Below, in pieces: positions 53,580 through 63,147 of a DNA stretch of 64,000 nt. The notes under the pieces are model-generated. The model was given only the letters and a program-made list of their open reading frames with translations. It was not told where the DNA came from and did not search any database. The position numbers were made by a program, and so were the translations under genes. Each line of letters opens with the position of its first letter. Position 1 is the first letter of the stretch. Origin of the DNA: an uncultured Roseovarius sp. GTDB taxonomy: Bacteria; Pseudomonadota; Alphaproteobacteria; Rhodobacterales; Rhodobacteraceae. The stretch is taken from contig CANMFU010000005.1 of assembly GCA_947497295.1 (NCBI GenBank), forward strand, positions 1-64,000. Reading direction: 5' to 3'.

Positions 53580-54368
53580 ATGTCCTTCACGCTTGCCACC
53601 TGGAATATCAACTCGGTCCGGCTGCGCGCGCCGTTGGTGTGCAGGCTGCTGTCCGAAGAGGCGCCTGACATCCTGTGCCTTCAGGAATGCAAAAGCCCGG
53701 TCGACAAGATCCCTTTCGAGGATTTTGCAGCGCTGGGCTATACTCATATGATCGCGCGTGGCCAGAAGGGGTACAATGGCGTCGCCATCCTGTCCAAGCT
53801 GCCACTGACCGATGTGGGTGACAAGGATTTCGCGGGCCTTGGCCATGCTCGGCATGTGGCCGGGCGGCTTGAGGATGGGACGATCATTCACAATTTTTAC
53901 GTCCCCGCAGGCGGCGATGTGGCGGACAGGACTGTGAATGAAAAATTCGGGCAGAAGCTGGATTACCTGACCGAGATGCGGGATTGGTTCCGCGACGAGC
54001 GGCCGGAGCGGTCGATCTTGGTGGGTGATTTGAACATCGCACCGCGCGAGGATGATGTGTGGAGCCATAAACAGCTGCTGAAGGTGGTCAGCCACACGCC
54101 TGTTGAGGTCGAGCATCTGGAAAATGCGATGGACGCCGGAGGCTGGACCGATGTCACGCGGGCGGATATTCCCGATGGGCAGCTATACAGCTGGTGGTCG
54201 TATCGCGCCAAGGATTGGAATGCCGCCGACAAGGGACGGCGGCTGGATCATGTCTGGGCGACTGACGATATTGCCAGCGCGGGCCATTCAAGCCGGATTT
54301 TGCGCACGGCGCGCGGATGGGAAAAGCCCAGCGACCACGCGCCTGTATTCGCCAGTTTCGATTTATGA
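53580..54368 (+). CDS. xthA: Exodeoxyribonuclease III
   Basis: From the ATG at 53580 (GGAG upstream; the open frame begins slightly earlier at a TTG) the enzyme has 262 residues. ATWNINSVRLR, ILCLQECKSP (catalytic Glu), GDLNIAPREDDVW (Asp/Asn) and the terminal SDHAPVFASF (Asp-His) are the AP-endonuclease/exonuclease III motifs. It cuts DNA at abasic sites and trims 3' ends in base-excision repair. It stands alone between a terminator hairpin and a motif-containing spacer. Confidence 0.93.
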   Translation: MSFTLATWNINSVRLRAPLVCRLLSEEAPDILCLQECKSPVDKIPFEDFAALGYTHMIARGQKGYNGVAILSKLPLTDVGDKDFAGLGHARHVAGRLEDGTIIHNFYVPAGGDVADRTVNEKFGQKLDYLTEMRDWFRDERPERSILVGDLNIAPREDDVWSHKQLLKVVSHTPVEVEHLENAMDAGGWTDVTRADIPDGQLYSWWSYRAKDWNAADKGRRLDHVWATDDIASAGHSSRILRTARGWEKPSDHAPVFASFDL

Positions 54369-54401
54369 GAGCGCCTGGGGCGATGCCCCCGGACCCCCGG
54401 G

Positions 54402-54424
54402 AGTATTTTGGGGAAGATGAAAGG
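54402..54424 (+). repeat. Recurrent downstream motif, copy 3, with a small hairpin before it
   Basis: GAGTATTTTGGGGAAGATG plus AAAG, 34 bases after the xthA stop, is the least perfect of the three copies. Just upstream GGGGC-GAT-GCCCC (54,378-54,390) can fold, and CGGACCCCCGG follows. The combination may act as a transcript end. Confidence 0.5.
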
Positions 54425-54522
54425 GCAGCTGCATCTGCAGCACAAAGCGTTGCCCTTGCAAGGCGGGAGGCGCTGGGCCATTTAATTGGAAACGCGAAAT
54501 TCAGCGAGCGAGGCGAGATGAT

Positions 54523-55446
54523 ATGATAGAGTTAGGTGGCGGGGCAGCGGCCCCTGCGAAAGATTTGATCAAGGACGTGTCCGAGATCGATTTCATGCGC
54601 GATGTGGTTGAGATGTCTCAGACCGTGCCGGTGATCGTCGATTTCTGGGCGCCATGGTGCGGGCCGTGCAAGACGCTGGGCCCGGCGCTGGAAGCGGCCG
54701 TGACCAAGGCAGGCGGCGCTGTGCGTATGGCGAAGGTCAACGTGGACGAAAATCAGGCCATTGCCGGTCAGTTGCAAGTGCAGTCGATCCCGACCGTCTA
54801 TGCGTTCTGGCAGGGTCAGCCGATTGACGGGTTCCAAGGGGCGGTGCCACCGTCCGAGCTTGAGGCGTTTGTCGGGCGGGTTGTCGCGGCTGCTGGCGGG
54901 GCTGTGCCAGAAGAAGATACCGGCTTCGCCGAGGCGATTGTCGCGGCGGATGAGATGCTGGATGAGGGCGATGCGGCAGGCGCCGCGCAGACTTTTGCCG
55001 CCATTCTGGTCGAGGATCCGGGCAACGCCGCCGCGTTTGGCGGAATGGCGCGGGCGCATATCGCCTTGGGCGAATTGGAGCAGGCCGAGGCCGTCCTGAA
55101 CGGTGCGCCCGCCGAGATCAGCAACGCGCCCGAGATCGAGGCGGCACATGCGCAGCTGGCCCTTGCGCGGCAGGCCGAGAACGCCGGCCCGATCGCTGAC
55201 CTTGAGGCTGCGGTTTCAGCCGATCCGGAAGATCATCGGGCGCGCTATGATCTGGCAATGTCTTTGGCAGCCGCTGGTCGCAGCGAAGAGGCCGTCGATC
55301 ATCTGCTGGAGCTGTTCGGCCGTGATGCGGAGTGGAACGATGGCGCGGCCAAGGCGCAGCTATTCACCATTTTTGATGCGCTCAAGCCGAATGATCCGGT
55401 GGCAATGCGCGGACGGCGCAAGCTAAGCTCGATGATTTTCATGTGA
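54523..55446 (+). CDS. Thioredoxin-fold/TPR co-chaperone (CnoX/YbbN-like)
   Basis: The 307-residue protein has an N-terminal thioredoxin domain with an intact CGPC site (IVDFWAPWCGPCKTLGPALE) and IPTVYAFWQGQPIDGFQGAV. TPR-like helical repeats follow from about residue 130, including FAAILVEDPGNAAAFGGMAR and ARYDLAMSLAAAGRSEEAVD. This is the YbbN/CnoX architecture, a holdase-type chaperone that protects proteins from oxidative damage. It starts a run of three tightly spaced genes with the Lon-domain and Trm112-like proteins. Confidence 0.9.
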   Translation: MIELGGGAAAPAKDLIKDVSEIDFMRDVVEMSQTVPVIVDFWAPWCGPCKTLGPALEAAVTKAGGAVRMAKVNVDENQAIAGQLQVQSIPTVYAFWQGQPIDGFQGAVPPSELEAFVGRVVAAAGGAVPEEDTGFAEAIVAADEMLDEGDAAGAAQTFAAILVEDPGNAAAFGGMARAHIALGELEQAEAVLNGAPAEISNAPEIEAAHAQLALARQAENAGPIADLEAAVSADPEDHRARYDLAMSLAAAGRSEEAVDHLLELFGRDAEWNDGAAKAQLFTIFDALKPNDPVAMRGRRKLSSMIFM

Positions 55447-55495
55447 GGTGCCTGTTGGTGTTGCCGGCCAGTGCGGCAGAGCTAGATACCCCTGC

Positions 55496-56143
55496 ATGAC
55501 AAACAAGCCCGACCTTCCGGATACCATTCCGATATTTCCGCTCACGGGTGCGCTGCTTTTGCCGCGCGCCCGTATGCCACTGCACCTTTTTGAGCCGCGC
55601 TATCTGGCGATGCTGGACGATGCCCTGAAAACCCCCCATCGACTGATTGGAATGGTGCAGCCCAACAAGGTGCCGGGACGGTCCGGTCATGGGCTTCAGA
55701 CCATTGGCTGCGCCGGGCGCGTCACCCAGTTTTCCGAAACGGAGGACGGGCGGTATATGGTGACGCTGGCCGGCATGTCGCGGTTTCGTGTGGTCGAGGA
55801 AGTGGAGGGGTTCACCCCTTACAGGCGCGCGCGGGTGTCTTGGACCGGGTTCGAGCGGGATCGCGGCCCGGAAGAGGAAGATGCGCGTTTCAACCGAACG
55901 GCGTTCCTGACCACGCTGGCGCAGTATTTCGACAGTCAGGATTTGCAGACGGACTGGGACAGTCTGAAAGAGGCCGATGACGAATTGCTGATAAATTCGC
56001 TGTCGATGTTGCTGGGGTTCGAGCCGGAAGACAAGCAAGCCCTGCTGGAGGCGCCGTCACTGGCCACGCGGCGCGAGACTTTGATGACGCTGATCGAGTT
56101 CACCATGCGCGGCGGCGACAGCGGCGAAGGACCACTACAATGA
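55496..56143 (+). CDS. Lon substrate-binding (LON) domain protein
   Basis: The 215-residue protein is a stand-alone Lon N-terminal domain ([34 protein letters not shown], and [20 protein letters not shown]). It has no ATPase or protease part. It probably helps in substrate recognition or protein quality control, matching the upstream CnoX-like gene. The ATG at 55496 is preferred to an open upstream part. Its stop overlaps the ATG of the Trm112-like gene (ATGA). Confidence 0.88.
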   Translation: MTNKPDLPDTIPIFPLTGALLLPRARMPLHLFEPRYLAMLDDALKTPHRLIGMVQPNKVPGRSGHGLQTIGCAGRVTQFSETEDGRYMVTLAGMSRFRVVEEVEGFTPYRRARVSWTGFERDRGPEEEDARFNRTAFLTTLAQYFDSQDLQTDWDSLKEADDELLINSLSMLLGFEPEDKQALLEAPSLATRRETLMTLIEFTMRGGDSGEGPLQ

Positions 56144-56331
56144 GCACGTTAGAAGGCGTTCCGCAGTTTGACCGGCGCATGCTGGAGGCGTTGATTTGCC
56201 CGCAAACCCACCAGCGGCTGGACTATGACGCCTCGGCACAGGAGCTGATCAGTCGGTCTGCGAATTTGGCATTTCCGATTCGTGCAGGCATACCGATCCT
56301 ACTGATCAGCGAGGCGCGCGCGCTGGATTGA
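56140..56331 (+). CDS. Trm112-like small protein
   Basis: This 63-residue protein of the Trm112/YcaR family reads [20 protein letters not shown], then [20 protein letters not shown] and ISEARALD. The single CP motif and PIRAGIPIL strand are typical of bacterial members, which keep few zinc ligands. In other lineages Trm112 stabilises methyltransferases. The bacterial role is unclear. It is translationally coupled to the Lon-domain gene. Confidence 0.88.
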   Translation: MSTLEGVPQFDRRMLEALICPQTHQRLDYDASAQELISRSANLAFPIRAGIPILLISEARALD

Positions 56332-56517
56332 AGCGCAGTTTGGCCAAGGCGAATGGGGTTTGTTTTGTCACACTTTGTTTACGGTAAGTTGCAATTGCGG
56401 CAAATATGGGAACTTGCTGGAGACCGCGGGCGTAGTAGATTACGATGTGCGACCAAGATGCCTGAACCGCGAACGGTGGTCGGGGCAAGAGTGCACTGAT
56501 ACGAAAAGGATGCGCGC

Positions 56518-58335
56518 GTGAAGTTCAGACCGGATGTGTCGCATCTGCCAAAATCGTTGGCGATTGCTTTTTTTTCCCTGGCTGCAACCGGTGTCGGCGC
56601 GCTGGATGCCGTGAATTTCTACGTGGTCGGCGGCGATAAAGACCTGGTCAAGGCGTTCCAAAATGCGTCGCTGGTTGAGTCCGCGCGCGAAGATGGGCGC
56701 ACTGGCGCGCAGGATATCATCGCTGCGGCCAACGCTGACTATGCCAAGCTGCTGAGCGTGCTTTACGAGCAGGGATATTACAGCGGTGTCATCAGCATCT
56801 TGGTAAACGGGCGCGAGGCAGGGCAGCTGTCACCCTTTGCTAATATAAACGGCGTCGACGATGTCACCATCCGTATTGATCCGGGCCGCCCGTTCACCTT
56901 CGGGGCCGCGCGCATCGCGCCGGTTGCGCCCGGCACTGAACTGCCCGAAGAATTTGCAACGGGCAAGCCCGCGCGCGCGCCTGTCGTCGGCAAGGCGGCT
57001 GACGCTGGCATCAAAGGCTGGCGCGAGGTGGGGCGTGCCAAGGCTGAACTGGCGGACCAGTCCATCATCGCAGATCATAAGTCCGCCACGCTGGCGGCCG
57101 AGTTGGCGCTGCGGCCCGGCCCTGTGGTGCGCTTTGGCAACTTGAAGCAAACAACTGACAGCGCGGTGCGCCCTGAGCGCCTGCAACAAATCGCCGGCCT
57201 TCCTACGGGCGAGCAGTTTTCGCCTGATGAGCTTGATAAGTCGGCCAAGCGTCTGCGCCGCACGGGCGCATTCAAGTCGGTTTCTCTGACCGAGGCAGAG
57301 GAACTGCGCCAGGGCGATGTCATGGACATCGAAATGAACATCGCGGATGAAAAACCGCGCCGTTTTGGCTTTGGCGCTGAGATCAGCAGCAACGAGGGCG
57401 CGGGCGTGTCGGCGTTCTGGCTCCATCGCAATCTGCTGGGCGGGGCCGAGCGACTGCGATTCGACACCGCGATCAGCGGGATCGGCAGTCAGACGGGCGG
57501 CATCGACGGCGGCATCGACTATGAAGTCAAGGGACGCTATGAGCGGCCGGCAACCTTCGGGGCAGACACAACGCTGTTCGTATTCGGTAAAGTCGCCCGT
57601 GAGGATGAACCGAACTATCTGTCCGATCAGGTCACGTTGGGGTTCGGCTTTAGCCGAATCGTGACGGAACAGTTGACACTGGAGGCCGGTCTGGCTCTGC
57701 GTTATTCGGACGAAGAGGACAGTCTGGGCAATCGCGAGTTTTTCCATCTGCTGCTGCCGCTGAAGGCTACATATGACAGTCGCGATGTATTGCTCGACCC
57801 GGCAAAGGGTTTTTACGCTCAGGCTGAGGTGATGCCGTTCGTCGCGCTTGATGGCAACGATTCGGGCGGGCGCGTCTATCTGGATGGGCGCACCTATTAC
57901 CAACTGGACGAAGGCGGCATGTTCACGCTGGCCGGGCGCCTGCAATTTGGCAGTATTCTGGGCGCCAGTCTGGCCGACACCCCGCAGGAATTCCTTTTCT
58001 ATTCCGGCGGTGGCGACACGGTGCGCGGGCAACCCTACCAATCGCTGGGCGTACCGCAGGGCGGCGGAATTACCGGCGGGCGCACCTTTGTCGGAGCGTC
58101 TGCAGAGATGCGCGTTGATCTGGCGGGTAATTTTGATCCGGTGGCATTTTTTGATATCGGTTACGTCGGCTCGGAGAGCATTTACGACGATAGCGGGCGC
58201 TGGCACAGCGGCGCGGGGTTGGGCATTCGGTACGCAACCGGCATCGGCCCCATTCGTTTGGATGTTGGCCTGCCAGTGTCCGGCAGCACAGATGACGGCG
58301 TGCAAATCTACATCGGTATCGGGCAAGCGTTTTGA
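56518..58335 (+). CDS. tamA: Outer-membrane assembly protein TamA (BamA/Omp85 family)
   Basis: The 605-residue product starts at a GTG with an N-terminal export segment (SLAIAFFSLAATGVGALDAV). POTRA domains lie at about 30-270 (for example GRPFTFGAARIAPV). A C-terminal beta-barrel includes VRGQPYQSLGVPQGGGITGG, which carries the Omp85 VRG-Y motif, and ends IGIGQAF with a terminal Phe. With TamB it forms the translocation and assembly module for outer-membrane proteins and envelope lipid transport. Its stop overlaps the tamB start region. Confidence 0.93.
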   Translation: MKFRPDVSHLPKSLAIAFFSLAATGVGALDAVNFYVVGGDKDLVKAFQNASLVESAREDGRTGAQDIIAAANADYAKLLSVLYEQGYYSGVISILVNGREAGQLSPFANINGVDDVTIRIDPGRPFTFGAARIAPVAPGTELPEEFATGKPARAPVVGKAADAGIKGWREVGRAKAELADQSIIADHKSATLAAELALRPGPVVRFGNLKQTTDSAVRPERLQQIAGLPTGEQFSPDELDKSAKRLRRTGAFKSVSLTEAEELRQGDVMDIEMNIADEKPRRFGFGAEISSNEGAGVSAFWLHRNLLGGAERLRFDTAISGIGSQTGGIDGGIDYEVKGRYERPATFGADTTLFVFGKVAREDEPNYLSDQVTLGFGFSRIVTEQLTLEAGLALRYSDEEDSLGNREFFHLLLPLKATYDSRDVLLDPAKGFYAQAEVMPFVALDGNDSGGRVYLDGRTYYQLDEGGMFTLAGRLQFGSILGASLADTPQEFLFYSGGGDTVRGQPYQSLGVPQGGGITGGRTFVGASAEMRVDLAGNFDPVAFFDIGYVGSESIYDDSGRWHSGAGLGIRYATGIGPIRLDVGLPVSGSTDDGVQIYIGIGQAF

Positions 58336-61300
58336 GGATTCAATCAGTGTCAAATTCCATGATCGCCCGAGTCAAGCAACTGGCCCTGATGGTGCTGCTG
58401 CTGACCCTGCCATATGGCGCGGCCGCGCAGGATGATCGCGGCCTCTTGCAGGGCTTTATCGAAGACAACCTGTCCACCGAGGGCCGCGCCGTTCGGATTG
58501 AGGGGTTCGCCGGGGCGCTGTCCAGTGAGGCGTCGCTGGATCTGCTGACCATCGCGGACGAGGATGGCGTATGGCTGACGCTCAAGGATGTCACGCTGAA
58601 TTGGAGCCGCCTTTCGCTGCTGCGCGGGCGTCTGGAAGTGACCAAATTATCTGCGGGCGAAATTCTGGTGCCGCGCTTGCCAAAACCGCAGCAGAGCGTC
58701 GACATTCCCGATGCCGAAGCGACGGGGTTTTCCTTGCCGGATCTGCCGGTTGCGATAAATGTCGAAGAGATTGCGGCCCAGAAAATCGTGCTGGGCGCGC
58801 CGCTGCTGGGCGAGGAGGTCAGCCTGTCGCTGGCCGGATCGCTGCAACTGGACGACGGCGTGGGCAACGCCAAGCTGGACGTGACGCGACTGGACCGCGA
58901 GGCCGACAAACTGGTGCTGGATGTGAGTTATTCCAACGCAGATCATCAACTGGGCATTGACCTGACCGTGACCGAGGATGAAAGCGGGCTGGCGTCCAAA
59001 CTGATGGGAATTCCGGGCGCTCCGGCATTGAAGTTGACGGTGCTGGGCAACGACCCGCTCGAAGATTTTACCGCAGACATCGGACTTGATACAGATGGCG
59101 AGCGCCGGATTGGCGGCACAGTTGCAATCCAGTCGCCCGCGCCGGACCCTGAAGCGCCGGATGCGCCAACGCCGTTGAATTTCTCTGCCAATATCGGCGG
59201 GGATATCGCGCCGGTCTTTGCCCCGGAATATCGCGCCTTCTTTGGCCGCGACATTGCGCTGGTTGTGCGCGGGTCGAAGCCTGCGGGCGGGGGGCTTGGA
59301 ATTGAGACATTGTCGCTGAAATCGGCGGCGCTGATGCTGGATGGCAGCTTGCAGCTTGGGGCCGATAACTGGCCGCAGCGCTTTGATTTGACCGGTCGTC
59401 TGGCGGCGCAGGACGGCGCGCCGGTGCTGCTGCCGCTCAGCGGGCCAAAGACGACGCTGGAAGGCGTTGATCTGTCGTTGAAATTTGACCGCGCGACGGG
59501 TGATGAATGGCGTCTGACGCTGGACGCCCAAGGGCTGGAGCGGGATGATCTGACGCTTGAGACTGCACAGATCAGCGGCGGCGGCACGCTGGCACAGGGC
59601 GAAGGCAATATGCCGGGCAAGGTGGATGGTGCGCTTGACTTGACTGCCTCCGGACTTGCCCTGACGGACCCCGATCTGAAGGCGGCAGTGGGCGATGCGC
59701 TGAGCGGAGAGGTTGCTTTTGACTGGACGCAAGGCGCGCCGTTCAAACTGACGTCGCTGGCGCTGAATGGGCAAGATTTCAGTCTGGACGGCAATGCCGA
59801 AGTTACCGGCCTGTCCAAGCCGATGGCGCCCCGTCTGTCGGCATCGGTTGCACTGAAGGCGTCTGATCTGGAGCGATTTGCAGGCCTTTCTGGCGTCGAT
59901 CTCAAGGGCGCGGCAGATGTGCAGATTGACGTTGCGACCACGCCGATGGAGGGAACGTTGGAGGTGTCAGTCGGCGGCACGGCGCAGGATCTGGCCATTG
60001 GGCAGCCCCGACTGGACCCGCTGTTGGCCGGACGCACCGAATTGACGCTGGACGCGCGGCGCGGCAAGGATGGCACATTTCTGGACACACTGCGCGTAAC
60101 GTCGCCTGCCACCGATCTGACCGCGAGCGCGACGTGGAAATCGGACGGCTCGACCGCAGATTTGGCGCTGGCACTTGATGACGCGGCATTGATCGCACTT
60201 GGCTTGTCGGGTCCGGCAAAATTGACGGTGGATGCCAATCAGGACGGCAATGTCTGGACCATTCGGGCGGGTGCCTCTGGCCCAGGCGAGGCGGTTGTGA
60301 CAGCGAACGGCACGGTTGACGTGATCGGCGGCAAGCCCGGCCTGTTCGACGCCACCGCGACGATCGTGGCCAGCGATCTGGCGCGCTACTCGGATCTTGC
60401 GGGCCGCGATCTGGGCGGCGCTGCCAGCGTACTGGTCGAGGCGCGCGGCAACATCGCCGATCTGAGCGGACAGACCGAGGTTCAGGTAACCGGGCAGGAT
60501 CTGGCCGTTGGCATCGACGCGGCGGACCGCATTCTGCGCGGCGCCTCCAGCGCCCGGATCGATGCGCAGCGTAGTGCAGACGGCGCGCTGACGCTCAGCA
60601 AAGGTGTGCTGACGACACCGCAAATAAATGCAACAGCGCAAGGTTTTTACGCCGCCGATGGCGCGGGTGAGGCAACAGTCGATGTGACCGGCAATGATCT
60701 GACCATCGGGATTGCACAAGTGGACCAGCTGCTGCGCGGCGAATCCACCGCCCATGTCGAGGCGCTGCGCAGCGCAGATGGGGGGCTGTCCCTGCGAGCT
60801 GGGCGCCTGAAAACACCGCAAATTGACGCGACGGCGAGCGGATTTATGTCCGCAAATGGTGCGGCCGAGGCCAGTATTGACGTCACTGGCGACAATATTG
60901 CGATTGGTATCGCGCAGGTTGACAGCCTGCTGCGCGGTCGTTCGACCCTGAAAGCCGAAGTGGCGCGCAAGCCGGACGGAACGCTGATTATTGACCGCGC
61001 CAATCTGGATACCCCGCAGGTGGCGGCGAATGTGTCCGGAACGGTCGGAACCGAAGGAGACGCGGCGGCGAACTTCGATGTGCGGCTGGCCAATGTGGCG
61101 GTTGTGGCGCCGGGGATTTCTGGCCCCGGAACCGCGAAAGGAACCGTTCGCGGCGACGGATCTGGCTATATCATCGACGCTGATGCGACGGGCCCTGCGG
61201 GCATTGCTGCCAAGGTGACGGGCCGAATCGGCAATGACCGGAACCTGAACGTGAATGCGCGCGGCAAGGTGCCTTTGGCGCTGGCCAATTTCGCTATCAG

Positions 61301-62546
61301 CCCGCGCAGCCTGTCTGGCGTGGCCAATTTCGATCTGGCGGTGAAGGGGCCGCCTGCAATCTCATCGGTGACGGGTACGATCACGACCAATGGTGCCGGG
61401 CTGGCACTGCCCAAGCTGAAACTGGCGCTGCAAGGCATCAATGCGAACGTCCGTCTGACCGGAGGCGCCGCGCAGATTGACGTCGGCGCTGGGCTCAATA
61501 CCGGCGGGCGGATTGCAGCGAACGGCCGGATCGGCCTGACTGCGCCTTTTCAGGCGGACCTGGCGATTGATTTGCAGAATGTCGGCATCACCGATCCGGG
61601 GCTGTATACCACAACGGCGAATGGGCGGATTACGCTGAACGGGCCCATGACAGGGGGCGCAAACATTGCCGGGGCGATCAACCTTGGCGAAGTAAATGTG
61701 CAGATCCCAAGCGGCGCCATCACAGCGGGCGCGGATTTGCCGGGGCTGGAGCATATAAACGAACCGGCCGCCGTGCGGCGTACGCGCGCCTTTGCGGATA
61801 TGCTGAACACTGGCGGCAATGGCGGGCCGGGCACAGGCAATGGCGGTCCGGTTTACGGGTTGGATGTGACTGTAAATGCGCCGGCTCGGATTTTCATCCG
61901 GGGCCGGGGTCTTGACGCCGAATTGGGCGGGGCGCTGCGCCTGCGCGGCACCACCGCGCAGATCATTCCCGAAGGGCGGTTCAACCTGCTGCGCGGGCGT
62001 CTGGATATCCTTGGCAAGCGTTTGGATCTGACGGAAGGGTACTTGCAGATGCAAGGCAGCTTCGTGCCGTACCTGCATCTGGTGGCGCAGACCACCAGCG
62101 GCGATGTGCAGATCATGATTGGCATTGATGGCCCGGCAAATGAGCCTGAGATCACGTTCTCCTCGCAGCCCGAACTGCCAGAGGATCAGGTGGTGTCGCA
62201 GTTGATTTTCGGCCGCGATCTTAGCCAGATTTCGGCGTTTCAGGCGATTCAGCTTGCCTCTGCGGTGGCGACACTGGCGGGCAAGGGCGGCGGCGGCGTG
62301 GTTGGAAAACTGCGCGAGGGCGTTGGGCTCGATAACTTGGACGTGACGACCGGTGAGGGCGACACGACTGAGGTGAAGGCGGGTAAGTACCTGTCAGAGA
62401 ACATATATTCTGAGGTCGCGGTTGATTCCGATGGGCAGACGCAAATCAATCTTAATTTACAGATCAACAAGCGGCTGAAGGCCAAGGGCACTTTTGGCGC
62501 CGATGGCAATAGCGGTCTTGGTGTGTTTTTTGAGAAAGATTATTGA
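58332..62546 (+). CDS. tamB: Translocation and assembly module protein TamB
   Basis: The product has up to 1,404 residues, from a TTG overlapping the tamA stop. An ATG at 58359 giving MIARVKQLALMVLLLTLPYG with AAAQ is an equally good start with a clear signal/anchor segment. The long body is beta-rich AsmA/TamB-like repeat sequence. The C-terminal DUF490 domain contains DAELGGALRLRGTTAQIIPE, FNLLRGRLDILGKRLDLTEG and QLIFGRDLSQISAFQA, and it ends GLGVFFEKDY. TamB spans the periplasm as a hydrophobic groove and partners TamA. Three 66-residue tandem repeats are visible near residues 720-920. Confidence 0.93.
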   Translation: MRIQSVSNSMIARVKQLALMVLLLTLPYGAAAQDDRGLLQGFIEDNLSTEGRAVRIEGFAGALSSEASLDLLTIADEDGVWLTLKDVTLNWSRLSLLRGRLEVTKLSAGEILVPRLPKPQQSVDIPDAEATGFSLPDLPVAINVEEIAAQKIVLGAPLLGEEVSLSLAGSLQLDDGVGNAKLDVTRLDREADKLVLDVSYSNADHQLGIDLTVTEDESGLASKLMGIPGAPALKLTVLGNDPLEDFTADIGLDTDGERRIGGTVAIQSPAPDPEAPDAPTPLNFSANIGGDIAPVFAPEYRAFFGRDIALVVRGSKPAGGGLGIETLSLKSAALMLDGSLQLGADNWPQRFDLTGRLAAQDGAPVLLPLSGPKTTLEGVDLSLKFDRATGDEWRLTLDAQGLERDDLTLETAQISGGGTLAQGEGNMPGKVDGALDLTASGLALTDPDLKAAVGDALSGEVAFDWTQGAPFKLTSLALNGQDFSLDGNAEVTGLSKPMAPRLSASVALKASDLERFAGLSGVDLKGAADVQIDVATTPMEGTLEVSVGGTAQDLAIGQPRLDPLLAGRTELTLDARRGKDGTFLDTLRVTSPATDLTASATWKSDGSTADLALALDDAALIALGLSGPAKLTVDANQDGNVWTIRAGASGPGEAVVTANGTVDVIGGKPGLFDATATIVASDLARYSDLAGRDLGGAASVLVEARGNIADLSGQTEVQVTGQDLAVGIDAADRILRGASSARIDAQRSADGALTLSKGVLTTPQINATAQGFYAADGAGEATVDVTGNDLTIGIAQVDQLLRGESTAHVEALRSADGGLSLRAGRLKTPQIDATASGFMSANGAAEASIDVTGDNIAIGIAQVDSLLRGRSTLKAEVARKPDGTLIIDRANLDTPQVAANVSGTVGTEGDAAANFDVRLANVAVVAPGISGPGTAKGTVRGDGSGYIIDADATGPAGIAAKVTGRIGNDRNLNVNARGKVPLALANFAISPRSLSGVANFDLAVKGPPAISSVTGTITTNGAGLALPKLKLALQGINANVRLTGGAAQIDVGAGLNTGGRIAANGRIGLTAPFQADLAIDLQNVGITDPGLYTTTANGRITLNGPMTGGANIAGAINLGEVNVQIPSGAITAGADLPGLEHINEPAAVRRTRAFADMLNTGGNGGPGTGNGGPVYGLDVTVNAPARIFIRGRGLDAELGGALRLRGTTAQIIPEGRFNLLRGRLDILGKRLDLTEGYLQMQGSFVPYLHLVAQTTSGDVQIMIGIDGPANEPEITFSSQPELPEDQVVSQLIFGRDLSQISAFQAIQLASAVATLAGKGGGGVVGKLREGVGLDNLDVTTGEGDTTEVKAGKYLSENIYSEVAVDSDGQTQINLNLQINKRLKAKGTFGADGNSGLGVFFEKDY
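60498..61091 (+). repeat. Three tandem 198-base (66-residue) repeats inside tamB
   Basis: Units start at 60498 (DLAVGIDAADRILRGASSAR), 60696 (DLTIGIAQVDQLLRGESTAH) and 60894 (NIAIGIAQVDSLLRGRSTLK). Each is exactly 66 codons with no gap. Units 1 and 2 also share RSADGxL-L, TTPQINAT/KTPQIDAT and VDVTG. An older, weaker unit with DLAIGQPRLDPLLAGRTELT lies further upstream, near 59,990. Confidence 0.8.
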
Positions 62547-62643
62547 CGCTTTCAGTCCCGAGGAATGGTGCCCGCGCCAGGCGTCTTGGCGCAGCGCCGG
62601 CATTGCGCTAACCTGACGCAAATCGCCCAAGGGAGAGCGCCCG

Positions 62644-63147
62644 ATGCAAATGAGCGACACGCGCGAAATCGCCGCAGACAAGGCCACGGTCTGGGCCGCG
62701 CTGCTAAGCCCCGAAGTTCTGAAGGAATGCGTGCCCGGCGCGACCGAAGTCACCGGCAACGCCGAGGACGGGTTCGAGGCGGTCGTCACCCAGAAGGTCG
62801 GTCCGGTCAAGGCGACGTTCCGCGGCGCCGTCGTCATCAGCAACGTGGTCGAGCAAACCAGCCTGACGCTGACCGGTGAGGGCAAGGGCGGCGCAGCCGG
62901 CTTTGCCAAGGGCGCCGCCGATGTGCATCTGGATGAGGCAGACGGCGTGACAACGCTCAGCTACGACGTCGAGGCTAAGGTGGGCGGCAAGCTGGCCCAG
63001 CTGGGCAGCCGCATCGTGGACGGCTTTGCCAAGAAGATGGCAGATCAGTTTTTCACCCGGCTCGAAGAGGTGATCGAAGGGCCGCAGGAAGAGGACCCAG
63101 AGCCAGAGGCCGAGAAAAAAGGCTGGCTGAAAAAGCTGATTAGCTAA
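62644..63147 (+). CDS. CoxG-like SRPBCC-family protein
   Basis: The 167-residue protein reads MQMSDTREIAADKATVWAAL, LSPEVLKECVPGATEV, QKVGPVKATFRGAVVI and LAQLGSRIVDGFAKKMADQF, matching the CoxG/SRPBCC family named after carbon monoxide dehydrogenase subunit G. The C-terminal tail is acidic, then lysine-rich (KKGWLKKLIS). CoxG-like proteins help anchor or mature molybdenum hydroxylases, but no cox genes are in the window, so its partner is unknown. GGGAG precedes the ATG. Its last 8 bases overlap the converging FAD gene. Confidence 0.85.
   Translation: MQMSDTREIAADKATVWAALLSPEVLKECVPGATEVTGNAEDGFEAVVTQKVGPVKATFRGAVVISNVVEQTSLTLTGEGKGGAAGFAKGAADVHLDEADGVTTLSYDVEAKVGGKLAQLGSRIVDGFAKKMADQFFTRLEEVIEGPQEEDPEPEAEKKGWLKKLIS

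Noticed and set aside
56830-58353. 507-codon minus-strand frame opposite tamA.
   Set aside because: Arg/Ala/Gln-rich shadow with no domain.
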